Shown here in pieces: positions 43,358-54,480 of a DNA stretch of 64,000 nt. The notes below the pieces were generated by a model. It had not been told where the DNA came from and did not search any database. It saw only the letters and a list, made by a program, of their open reading frames with translations. Within the stretch, counting starts at the first letter, position 1; every line of letters starts with the position of its first letter. The position numbers and the translations under genes are program-made. The DNA lies in NCBI GenBank assembly GCA_964036045.1, contig OZ038379.1, forward strand, positions 185,714,495 through 185,778,494. The letters are read 5' to 3'. This stretch comes from Eutreptiella sp. 'Long Island Sound 2002'. Lineage: Eukaryota > Euglenozoa > Euglenophyceae > Eutreptiales > Eutreptiaceae.

Positions 43358-46300
43358 TGTAGGCCTTGGGCTTGAAGGCTGGAATCTTTGTCCCTGTGTC
43401 CCAGTGGGAGCACGTGGTAAAGAGCCTTCGGCGCCGACATCAATGGTGCTACAATGTGGTCCAAAGCAGGGGGCCTCAAAGTAGCTGCAAAACCTCAAAA
43501 CAGCGTAACACTATGTATCTGCTCTTCTTGCAACATCCAGCTGTACGGTGTTGTGCGGGGGCCATGTGGGGGGTAGGCATGTTTTAGACACAACTACTTT
43601 GGGAGGCCCCGGTGGTGGTTATTTTTTCAGTTTTCTCTCAATCCCCTCAATGATATCATGTTGGTTGGTATTGTGGGCAAAGCTGCCCGCTCACTGTAGA
43701 AGTGGGTGTTCCCAGCTTTCAGTCCCGGGAGTCCGTCTTGCCTTCCCACTTGTACAGTGATGTCTCACCTAAGCGTAGGATGTGCTACAATCTATCTTCA
43801 TCGCCCACGAATTATTGGCCTGGGGTGGTGGTGGGGTGGGGCTGGGGCCGGGGGGAGTGATTGTCCCATGCGTTGTAGTGGCCTATTTGGGGTCAAATGT
43901 TGCAGAAATCCATGATTGGTGCTGGATTGTAATCGTGACATACGTTGTTGCCCATGCTGATGGGCGTGCATTGCATTAATTCCTCCCTGGCCTCGTAGAT
44001 GTAAGTAAATTCCGGAGTCGCGCCTCATTCCGTAACTACTCAGGGACCTACCTTCCTCCAGTGGCTGACGTGTGGCAGGATATGCCAATCATTGCTGTTC
44101 CACCGCAACCCCCCATACGTCCAATATGTGTTGCCGGAGCCACTTTGCTTTGGTGTCTGGGGTAATGCAATCGGTTTACCCTCAATCCTAACGAACATGG
44201 GGTATCGGTCTTCTAGAGACCCAGGTGGTTCCGTTTGAGGGGGGGGGGGGGTTTCTGCTGCCTTGTTCCGCGTGCGTCTTTCTTCCCCACAACTCCATCT
44301 TGGCGTGGCCTTACTATCACCTAGCTTCACCGTCCACTGCCGGACACTTGACATGGCACGCATCAGTTCTGGCGAGTGGGCAAAGCTGACCGCTCGCTGT
44401 AGAAGGACAAGGGCGTAGCTTATAAAGGGGGGGGGGGGTACCATTATATGTGCCTTGCAATGGCCTCCAACCTGCATGAGTGGTCACCATGCACCATGAC
44501 CAACAAAAGTGTCTGTGACCCCGCGTTCTCCAGGTGCGAAAATGGCAAGGCTGGATCACGCACAAACACGATAGACGCGACAAAACAGGCAGCAGGAAGG
44601 CCCGAATGCACAATTCTCGTCAGGTGCAGCAGCAAAACATGGTGTCAAAACGCGGCACTAGCCGCCTTTCTGCACGAGGACAGAGGATGGGGTCAGCAAC
44701 TCCAGCGTGCGCCCGCAGGTCATCCCTTTGGTGCAGCACCTGATGAGTGCAAATCAGCACTGTGCAGCCTGGTCAGGGCGTCCCTGTCCCCATTTTCTGT
44801 CGTGAGTAAGGACCAGACAATAGGGCAACAGCAGCAGCGTAAATGGGGTCAGTAACAGGGGCTGAACCAGGGAACATGTAACCGGTTGTATGACCGGTTA
44901 CAACCTCTATTTATGTTGTATGGCCTGGTCCCCCCGTTGCCAAGGGGATACACACACACGTACCATCGGACTCTTCACTCCTGGCCATCCAGGATCTGCA
45001 GGCATTGCGTGTCATGCTCCCATACGCACACACACACACACGCATGATAGACGCGACAAACAGGCAGTGGATCAAGACAGCCTGAGTGTTTCACCACACA
45101 ACATGAGCAGGCATAACTCTGTAGCATAGCAGCATAACACAACTTTCTGCTGCAGCCGGGGGGAGAAGCACAAAGGGGGAAGGAAGAGTCCAAACACACA
45201 CACACACACACACACCACTGTGCAAGTACCAACCGCTATGGCACACACACAGCCATTTCACTGTTCCCTGCTTCCGTAGCTTGGACATGGTTGTCAGCCT
45301 CCAGAATCATTTTGGCATCCAGAACGGCACTTCACATCTCAACGCAGCAGAGCCGTGACACGCATTGTCCATGCTGTCCAGCAAGGCACCGTCAGGTGCC
45401 GCCACAAATGGTTCATGCTGTCCAGAAACACGCCGTAAGGCGCAGCTTGGCCACAGAACGACAATGATTGTCACCCTCCGGAATACCACTGGCATTCCAA
45501 CAGTACAACAAGTATCACACGGCAGGGCCGTGACACAAGTTGTCCAGATTGTTCAGAAAGGCGCCATCCAACCCCATCACAAAGTGTTTATGAGTCCAGC
45601 AGGGCGCCATGAGGCACCAGCCAAGATTAGGTTTCAGGTCGCGGGTGGTGAATTGACCTTCAAGGATTTTGATACAGCGCTCAAAGTGCTAGACGGTACT
45701 TGAGATGTGCTAGAATCCGGTTGTATGATCTATGATTGTCCCATGGAGCATCTTGTGGTAGCGGACATGTCCGTTGAGGGGGGGGGGGGGGGGGGCTCCG
45801 GCTTGCACCATCATATGTGCCTTGCAATGTCCACGCCTGCATGGGTGGTCACCACCCACAGTGATGAACAACACTTTCAATGACCTTGCGTTCTCCAGGT
45901 CCGAAAATGGAGAGGCTCGATCACACACACACACACACACATGATGGACACGGCAAACAGGCAGTGGATCAAGACAGCCTGAGTGTTTCACCACACAACA
46001 TGAGCAGGCATAACTCTGTAGCATAGCAGCATAACATATAGCAGCTGTAGCATAGCATAACACACACGTAGATGACGCAAAGGGACCAAACCCCAGCATG
46101 TGCAGGGAAGGCACTGGTCAGAAGAAGAATCTTGTCAGGCCGCTGACAGTCAAACAACTTTCTGCTGCAGCCGGGGGGAGAAGGACAAAAGGGGAAGGAA
46201 GAGTACAAACACACAAACACACACAGAACTGTGCAAGTACCAAACGCTATGGCACACGCACAGCCATTTCACTGTTCCCTGCTTCCGTAGCTTGGACGTA

Positions 46301-46512
46301 GGGAAGGCATAGCTTGGCCATAAATCGACGATGGTTGTCAGCCTCCAGAATCATTTTGGCATCCAGAACGGCACTTCACATCTCAACGCAGCAGAGCCGT
46401 GACACGCATTGTCCATGCTGTCCAGCAAGGCACCGTCAGGTGCCGCCACAAATGGTTCATGCTGTCCAGAAACACGCCGTAAGGCGCAGCTTGGCCACAG
46501 AACGACAATGAT

Positions 46513-46950
46513 TTGCGATTCGTCATCCGTTCAGGGTTGCGAACATTATAGAACACAAACAAGCAGCTGGACCTGGCACAGATGCGGACCAGGCCCTGTA
46601 TGCACTATGCCACGTGCGCCTGTGACAACATCTGTTCACACCGCTCTCGGTGATGGCGTTTGGGCAGCTACTGTAAGACTGTTGGTGACAAGCAGAATTG
46701 CAGCTCTACCTGGCGGCTGGACCAGGCCCTGCATGCACCACGCCATGCACACGTGTGACCATGTCCTTTCACACCGCTATCGGTGGTGGCGCTCCTACTG
46801 TGTACTTTGTGCCCCAGAACTCTCTGCAAGTTCATGGACCGGTTGTATCTCGGCCGGGGGGGGGGGAGGACAAAAGGGGAAGGAAGAGTGCAAACACACA
46901 AACAAACACACAGAAACACCCAACTGTACAAGTACCCCCCACACACAGTA
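46513..46950. repeat. unit-2-specific insertion
   Basis: Interrupts a Q block after CGACAATGATT. It contains two diverged copies of an about 130-bp word (GGACCAGGCCCTG(T/C)ATGCAC). The right part matches 32,167-32,460. Confidence 0.75.
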
Positions 46951-47150
46951 GCAGAAATGTCATGTAATTGAGAAATCGTATCGATGACAGCATGCTCTCA
47001 GCCACTGTCAGCCCAAGGCCATGCAGCAAAACAGTACTGGGGGCTTAACCTGTTCCTCTTTTGGTTTTTTGGTACGCACCGCTCTTGAGACTAATCATGG
47101 GATTGGGCGGCCATGAGCATGTTCGTAAAATCTACCCCCCCGCCCTGTAA

Positions 47151-47475
47151 AAGCTATGCAAAAGTCCCAAATCAATACGGTCCCTACACCTACTGTACCT
47201 TGGACAAGGCCGTAGACGCCCAGGTTCAAAAAGAGAGGATTGCATGGTGAGCTGGTGCAAGAAAGGGGAATATAATGCACAAATATCCCCAAAATCAGAG
47301 CTATGTTGGTTCAAGTGGGCAAACACTCACAACAAATGTATCCATGGCCCTATGTAACTGGCAAATTAGTCACTGAACCCATGTCTTAAGTGGCCCCACT
47401 ACATTTGTACCGAATCAAATTACGTACCAAACTATTACAGTCCCGACACCCGCTGTAGCTTGGACAAGGGCGTAG
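47151..47475. mobile_element. element E, copy 4
   Basis: Nearly identical to copy 3. Confidence 0.4.
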
Positions 47476-48708
47476 GGCCTTTTAGGACCGTTTCACACGA
47501 TGGCATGAGGTCCTTCAGGGGCTCCCCGGTGCTTTTCTCGGGTTTCATGTGCAAGCTGCCCCGAGCGCGAGCCGGGGAATTCGATTCCGATGCGTCGAAT
47601 CCGAGCCTGCCAAATTCCAAACACCACGGCAGATGGCAATGGTGCAGGCAACAAACAAAATGTTGGGCAATGGTGCAGGCAACAAACAAAATGTTGAGGG
47701 GGAAGCTGTAAAAACCTGTTCCAAGGCTTCGTCCGGAAGATGGAATAGCGGATCAGGAACACCGGCAACAAGGGCCATCCAATGACAAGCACTACAAAAA
47801 AAAAAGGCTCGCCTCATCGCCGGAAGCGAGACGAGTGTCTTCAGGAGACATGATGTCGAACGCTGGAACGGAGGGCAGGATGGCGTGGCATGGAGGAGGA
47901 GAGTGAGGGGGGGGTGTGGGGCAGGCACCAATGCACCAGAAGTTGTGCGTGCGACAGGGGGTGTCGACGACACACATGCCCCAGAGGTGTGTGGGCAATC
48001 GGGCGTGAGGCCATGTGGACGTGAGGTCTGAGGATCTCTTGCAGATGAATGCCCGGAGAACAGTGACTACCCGACGGCACGATTGGGGGTGTGACCAGCA
48101 CAAGACGGCCCCCACTGCCGCAGACATTGTGTTCGGGCATTGGGGGAAGTGCGAAGTGCTATTAGGAAGCCGAATCCGCTGCGACAGACGCAGAACATTG
48201 TATGGAATGAGGAGGGTCGACATCATCGGCATCGGCGGTGACGCAGAAGTGCAGCGCCGTTCCGGGAGGGACGACAGCAAACTGCCATGCGGACTGGGTC
48301 ATTCTTCCTTTTTTTTTAGTTCAAGTATTCAGAGTGCCAAAAGGGAGAACCCCAAGGCTGCGCTGTCGGGTATATTGGGGGGCAAGAACAGAATCAGATG
48401 GTATCCCGGGGGCATGCCAGTCCCTCACAGAGAGGGGGGTACACTGTCTTCTTTGGTTCATCTCACAGCGGATGCTGCCGGGAATTCAGCGGGACTGGCG
48501 GGGGTCGCATACAAAGGACCGGGCCCGGCTGCCCCCCCCTACCCCCGGCGCAGGCTGCAGGGGAGCGTACACAGTGGCAGAGGGCGTGTGACCTGGAGGC
48601 AGGGGGCAGCCGAGGGTTGTGGAGGGTTGTGCAGCGGTCTTGTGGCGTGAGGTCCCTCAAGTACCCCCGACAGCCACTTCTCGTGGAAGTGCGCCTCAGG
48701 AGACCTTC

Positions 48709-50142
48709 TCAAGTCTGCGAGGAGGCGTCGGATGCCGAGTCCTCGTCGTCAAAGCTTCTGAACTGCCTCCGCAGACGCTGGGCAAGGAGGCGCCTCCCAG
48801 TCTCCGCTACGACCTGCCTCTCCACCTCCCGCAAGTCGACGGGCATTTGGTGGTCGGTAAACCATTGCTCCGTATGCCACTCCGATGAGGGAGTGGTGGG
48901 CCTGAGTGGCAGTGAAGCAGAAGACGCATATGGCGATGGAGGAGTGCGGGCGCCAGCATCCACGGGAATGTGGTGTGGTGAGGCCTCACTGGAAAGCGGT
49001 TGCCACAGCGTTCTCCAACCATCAATTGTGTACCGTCTGGACGAAGGCGTCGTGGCAGTGGAGGGTGACGTCGTGCACTGGGTGTAGGGCGATCGAAGGG
49101 TCGGAGGTACGCAGTGCGCGGGGGCAGAAGTATGGACGCCGTCCTCGTATGGAGAGGGGGCAGTTGTGGACAAGGGTGAGCTGGGAGCTGTGCAGGACAG
49201 CGGAGTGATCCGTGCCCCAGACCACGAAGGAGTTGGGGGCGTGCCGGACAGTGGAGGCACCGCTGTGTCAGGCACTGCAGTGGGGACGGGCACTGCGTCG
49301 GTGCCCGATTCATTGGCAGGGCCCTCCTTGTCCAATACCTTGAACCTTTTGCCGGTCTGGAACACCTCCATCACCTCGTCGCCAAGCACGAAATTCCCCA
49401 ACGTCAGCGCTTGCGACGCCATGTCCGCAGTCTGGAAGCACACGAACGCGCGGCGCGACGCCAACTGAGCGTGCGCGACACGCTGCCACTGGATGCTGAG
49501 AATGCCATCAGCACCAAAGGCTGCGTATTGCTTTCGCAGAACAGCGTCTGTCAGATTCTCAGAGCCTCGGATGCACACCTCCTTCTCACCTTGATATCCC
49601 GAGGGCTTCACGCAGCACTTCACACCCCTGATCTCCGGAGGTCCCATTTCCAGGGCTTTCATCGCGGCCTCCGGACTTTCAAAATTTGCGAATGCGGCCC
49701 CCACGGTGCTCGAGTAGTCGGGTGTCATCTTAAACTTGAGTCGCATGAGCCCCGCATTTGCGTAGTACATGCGCACATCTTCCTCGACAGCCGACGGAGG
49801 CAAACCCCAAAGGTATAACTCGCTACCTTTGTCTGAGCTGCTGCCTCCCATGGGGCTTTCAACCTCCACCTGCCGACCCATAATTGTGGGGCCAGGCAGG
49901 AGTGCAGCCTCTTCCACCGACGCTTCACTATCGAAGACCAGGATTCCCGAACCGATGAACATCCCGGAGCCGTTGTGGAACCACTTGACACACTCCACTG
50001 TGTTCCTCCCCATCAGGCCCCGGTAATGAGTCATCACATCCTCAGTGGAGATGCAGGTCGGACAGTTTAACAAGAGAAGCTTCAAGGTCCTTCGGCGGTG
50101 AAGGAGGTGAGCTTCACTTGGGAATTGGCTTTGGGGAGGCAT
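48709..50142 (-). CDS. three-RRM RNA-binding protein, copy 2
   Basis: 477 codons, same start context and TGA end as copy 1. About seven amino-acid differences from copy 1, for example KCCVKP for KCYVKP, VGAAF for VGVAF, CFQTAD for CFKTAD and ANESG for ASESG. All frames and RRM core motifs are intact. The differences are mostly replacements rather than silent, so there is no strong sign of purifying selection between these recent copies. Expression cannot be judged from sequence. Confidence 0.78.
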   Translation of the reverse strand: MPPQSQFPSEAHLLHRRRTLKLLLLNCPTCISTEDVMTHYRGLMGRNTVECVKWFHNGSGMFIGSGILVFDSEASVEEAALLPGPTIMGRQVEVESPMGGSSSDKGSELYLWGLPPSAVEEDVRMYYANAGLMRLKFKMTPDYSSTVGAAFANFESPEAAMKALEMGPPEIRGVKCCVKPSGYQGEKEVCIRGSENLTDAVLRKQYAAFGADGILSIQWQRVAHAQLASRRAFVCFQTADMASQALTLGNFVLGDEVMEVFQTGKRFKVLDKEGPANESGTDAVPVPTAVPDTAVPPLSGTPPTPSWSGARITPLSCTAPSSPLSTTAPSPYEDGVHTSAPAHCVPPTLRSPYTQCTTSPSTATTPSSRRYTIDGWRTLWQPLSSEASPHHIPVDAGARTPPSPYASSASLPLRPTTPSSEWHTEQWFTDHQMPVDLREVERQVVAETGRRLLAQRLRRQFRSFDDEDSASDASSQT

Positions 50143-50486
50143 GTTTGCAGTTCAAAAAGACAGCAAATCTGCGAAAAAAATAGACACTCAGAAACTGAGA
50201 AGTTGGGAATCAGAATCAGAATCAGTACCCAAGCCATCATTGGAATCAGAATCAGGCTGCGCATTTGCTGGGTGCTCCTCATGGGGTTGCAATGTGTGGT
50301 ACAAAGTTGTTATGAACAGAGTGCACAATTACAGACATGACTGAGCCCCTCTTTCCCTCTACAAGCAGGTCACAAACATCCAATCCTCCATTCAGGACCA
50401 CAAAAAACAGCGGTCCAAAAAATCCTAAAAACAGTGGTTCAACGCCCACCCTGTACTTAGACAAGGCCGTGCTTCCGCAAGGGGGG

Positions 50487-51125
50487 CCACAATGGGTCAG
50501 GTTTGCTTCACCGCAATTAGCTCCAACCGCGCCTGCCCCACGGTCTTCATTGCTCTCAGTTCAGTGTAACAGATCATTGTTCTCTGTGCTCGCTGGCCGA
50601 GTGTTCAATGGCTGGTGTTGAGGCGCAAGGTCCCTTCCTCCCTGCAGCACTGTACCAGGTCAGCTGCAGCCAGGCTCACGCCCCTGGCTGTTTCTCTACT
50701 GGATCAGGGGCGTGGATGCAGGTCAGGGGTCACCAGTGGGCGGGCACTTGCTGCTGCTGGTCCCATTCGGCCATGCCCTCCCCCTGTTTGCTTTTGTTGG
50801 ACCTTGGGCCGAAAGGGATAGTGGGTACAGGTGGACATACAGAGTTATCAGGCACATACATGTGTGTATTCGGGTGTGTGAGGCGCAGGTCGTAGGAGAG
50901 AGGGCATCAGCAAGGGGGCACCAATAGCTGTTCTCTGGGGTGGGGCGTATTCTATCTGAGGCAGCCGCTGCCCGAGCGGCGGCGCACTCGGCGCCAGCCC
51001 TGAAGGAGCCGGTTCGAACCCCGTTGCCGCCGATCGATGGGCGGGGCCTCCCATCGATCCCTTCGAGTACCGGTGGCGGCGTGCGCTGCTGCAGGTGTGT
51101 GGTGCCACAATGCGTTTTTATTTTG
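50487..51125. mobile_element. SINE-like insertion with 10-bp target duplication
   Basis: Absent from unit 1, where GCAAGGGGGGGG is continuous (41,721). Here GCAAGGGGGG flanks the insert on both sides (50,477-50,486 and 51,126-51,135). Near its right end are an A-box-like TGCCCGAGCGG (50,969) and a B box GGTTCGAACC (51,011), spaced as in a tRNA. A strong hairpin GATCGATGGG / CCCATCGATC (51,033-51,060) and a T-rich end follow. The left 470 bp have no recognised origin. Confidence 0.65.
50958..51031 (+). other. tRNA-derived (Leu/Ser-like) segment
   Basis: GGCAGCCGC, then the A box TGCCCGAGCGG, stem GGCGC...GCGCC, CCTGAAGGA as in long-variable-arm tRNAs, the B box, and CGTTGCCGCC at the 3' side. 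Acceptor pairing is imperfect, so this is not a functional tRNA. Confidence 0.5.
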
Positions 51126-52689
51126 GCAAGGGGGGGGTGGGGTACTGGATGTCCCTGCCAAGACGATTCCAGTCCATGTTCCACATAGTCCAACACAAAC
51201 AATGCAAACTGCTATTCTACATTTGTGGGCAAATATCATCTTTTATGAACAGGATTTCTCTCGGCTCCACCACTTGTGGTCCAACATGGCCACTTACGAC
51301 GTAGATTTGCACCATGCTCATACTGCCCTCCTATTTCCCTGCCGATATCCTGATTGCTCGCACAAATGTAGATGGCTCCCTCCATCCCAATTGACGTCTG
51401 GTGAACTGCTGGGAGAGCCCAATGACAAGGGGCTCCCAGGATTTTGGGCAATGAGCCTGGCTGCGGATGAGAAACGTTTTTTGCAAAAATAGTACATCAA
51501 TACAGGGCTTTCCCTGCCTCGCCTTTGCTCCAATGCAAGCAAACATATGAGGGATGTGTGTGTGCTCCCAACCCCGGCTGTAAAGCCTCCAACCTGTGAC
51601 TACTCAGGGCTCTCCATGTGTCCTAAACCTCCAACACAATGTGAAATTTTTGCTGAGAGTCACATCGTAAGTGCTCGGCCAGACGGGCCGGATCAGTACT
51701 GACAGTGTAAGTACAACATATGTTGTCCCGTGCGAACCCTGGGCCGCATTCCACCCGTGGTGGCGGGACGTATATTTGAAAACTCACCTTTAGCCTGTCA
51801 TCCACTCATGATGCAGTGTCAGGAACTGCCACGCCACTGGGACATCGGAAAAGGAAAAACAGCAAATGTGAGAAAGTCTACTGTGTGACTAAGGTAGTAC
51901 CTTGCTTGGCATCTCTGGTGGGATTATGTCCTTCATGCACCTCCACCGCAATGTGAAACTTCCGTTCCTATTCCAAACCACCCGCCATCACTCTCATAGC
52001 ATAATGCAAGCACTCAAAAACACAACACATTATAGTGCAGTCAAGAGACAATGGACAGGTAGGTCTGTGAGTGGTGGATTTGCCAAACGGAAACTGCTGA
52101 AACAAAAGTGAAACTGACACAGGAGCAACATATGGCACGGGTAAGTGACTAGCTTAGGTTTTGGGTTGCCTGTTGGGTGCTGTTCATATTTGTCCAATTT
52201 CTCCTGAGCACAATCAGTAACACTTTGAGTGTCTGGAACTAAAAGAAAAACAAAGAAGCTAGAGTCAAACCGACCCCCCCGCCCCACCCTCGCTGGAAAA
52301 TAGAGTTTGATACAAGCATCAAAGTGAATTTTGGAATTCTTCCTCTAGGATCTTCCTTTGGGAACTTTTGCCTCTTGGATGCATAACATTAGTGAATGTT
52401 TGTGCTGATTCACATGGCACATGCCAGAAAAGGCTTTGCAAAGACGGCTATGGGGAACCCTTGTGGCGGATACTACTTTTCAGCCAAATTGTCCCCAAAC
52501 CAAATCGACCCCTTTCCAACCGTGCCCCGAAACCAGTTGTGCCTGTTGTTCCCTACCTTGTCTCAGGCCAAAGGAACATGCAACATGGACAACATATGAA
52601 GCATTTTGTGCATCAATGGTGCAAAAGAGAGAGAGAGAGAGAGAGTGTGTGTGTGTGTGTGTGTGCATTTGTTCATGGAGCATACAGGG

Positions 52690-52915
52690 GAGGGGGGGAT
52701 TTCGCACCAAGTCAAATTCGCGGTGGTAAATTTCGCTGTGGGAAATTTCGTGGAGCCCCCTGGAGCCAAAGTCTGACCCCCCGCCAGAGTCCACAGTGTG
52801 TACTGCTAGTGTGCGAGAAATTCGCGGAGAACCCTGAATTTTGCGTGGGAATTTCGCAGTCAATTTGAAACGCAAAATTTGCCACACAACATCAAAGTGC
52901 CACGAAATTCCCCCC
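52690..52915. mobile_element. short terminal-inverted-repeat element, unit 2
   Basis: Copy of 43,135-43,357. Confidence 0.45.
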
Positions 52916-53595
52916 TGTGGGCCTTGGGTTTGAAGACTGCAATCTTTATCCCTGTGTCCCAGTGGGAGCACGTGGTAAAGAGCCTTCGGCGCCGACATCA
53001 ATGGTGCTACAATGTGGTCCAAAGCAGGGGGCCTCAAAGTAGCTGCAAAACCTCAAAACAGCGTAACACTATGTATCTGCTCTTCTTGCAACATCCAGCT
53101 GTACGGTGTTGTGCGGGGGCCATATGGGGGGTAGGCATGTTTTAGACACAACTACTTTGGGAGGCCCCGGTGGTGGTTATTTTTTCAGTTTTCTCTCAAT
53201 CCCCTCAATGATATCATGTTGGTTGGTATTGTGGGCAAAGCTGCCCGCTCGCTGTAGAAGTGGGTGTTCCCAGCTTTCAGTCCCGGGAGTCCGTCTTGCC
53301 TTCCCACTTGTACAGTGATGTCTCACCTAAGCGTAGGATGTGCTACAATCTATCTTCATCACCCACGAATTATTGGCCTGGGGTGGTGGTGGGGTGGGGC
53401 TGGGGCCGGGGGGAGTGATTGTCCCATGCGTTGTGGTGGCCTATTTGGGGTCAAATGTTGCAGAAATCCATGATTGGTGCTGGATTGTAATCGTGACATA
53501 CGTTGTTGCCCATGCTGATGGGCGTGCATTGCATTAATTCCTCCCTGGCCTCATAGATGTAAGGGGCAATCTTTGCACTGCGCGCTACTTTTAGA

Positions 53596-53796
53596 CTATC
53601 TTCCCCCTGAAGAGCCCCCAAGCGCACCCCTTGGAAACGCCCTTAGAATTAGGTGACCCAAACTGCCCCAGCTCAAGAAAGTTGCAAACCACCTTCCCTT
53701 CACATAACACACATCATGCACATCTGGAAAGGCCATGAACAGCGCATTGGTCGCCACCCTCAAGATCACACAACTGTCTTTCTGGTCCATTGTCAA
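53596..53796 (-). CDS. conserved exon NALFMAF, copy 2
   Basis: The frame includes RVATNALFMAFPDVHDVC and RWFATFLSWGSLGHLILRA. Closely matches 33,109-33,303, with a few replacements. Possible 3' splice site TGTACTTAG just upstream. Confidence 0.4.
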   Translation of the reverse strand: MTMDQKDSCVILRVATNALFMAFPDVHDVCYVKGRWFATFLSWGSLGHLILRAFPRGALGGSSGGR

Positions 53797-53852
53797 CTAA
53801 GTACACATTGAGAATACGCAACTTGTGTGCACAACATGACACAGTTGCAGAA

Positions 53853-54125
53853 TCAAAGAAATGTCACAGTGTCACATGTGTGTGTGTCAATGCAATCCGT
53901 ACAATATTGCAATTCACACTTGTCACACATGGACATCCTTTCAGGGTCAAACTTGGTGCAACAAAGGGCACAAACATCCCCATCATCACCCACAACATCC
54001 TCATCATGATTGTCCTCCTGTGTAGGTGCGCTCCATACATGTGCAGGTACGTGTTCCCATGGACCATATGGAGGGTACCGTACCTGTCTTCGAATCAAAA
54101 ATTGCTGCAAATGCAAGAGTACACG
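53853..54125 (-). CDS. zinc-finger exon of the transposon
   Basis: Minus frame: ELHEYVRVLLHLQQFLIRRQ, YPPYGPWEHVPAHVW, an acidic stretch, then a C-x2-C-x11-C-x2-C-x4-C-x2-C module (starting CALC, then CDKC and CTDC). The Cys spacing resembles the module at 28,662-28,765. A zinc-binding reader-type or transposase-associated domain is likely. The frame continues upstream into the 170-bp repeat, so the real exon start is probably near 54,125. Confidence 0.4.
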   Translation of the reverse strand, partial: RVLLHLQQFLIRRQVRYPPYGPWEHVPAHVWSAPTQEDNHDEDVVGDDGDVCALCCTKFDPERMSMCDKCELQYCTDCIDTHTCDTVTFL

Positions 54126-54149
54126 CACGTACTCATGCAACTCCGTACC

Positions 54150-54480
54150 GACAAAGCGTGGATTCAAAGATTGTCCCGGTTTCCTCAATAGCACCGGAAG
54201 GTTGGGGCGCAAAAGAGGGCGGAAATGCTACGTCACCCCTGCATTCTCGGGGGTCCCCAACAAAGGGGAACAAAATCAGAAAACAAAACCTAGGTCAGGG
54301 GTCACCATGATGCACCACGCGTCAAAGCGTGGATTCAAAGATTGTCCCGGTTTCCTCAATAGCACCGGAAGGTTGGAGGCCAAAAGAGGGCGGAAATGCT
54401 ACGTCACCCTTGCATTCTCGGTGGTCCCCAACAAAGGGGGACAAAATGAGAAGTCAAAACCTACGCTACGGGTCACCATG
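54150..54480 (+). repeat. 170-bp satellite, two units inside transposon
   Basis: GATTGTCCCGGTTTCCTC at 54,171 and 54,341 (170 bp apart), about 90% like the 11.7-12.5 kb array by eye. Confidence 0.92.
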
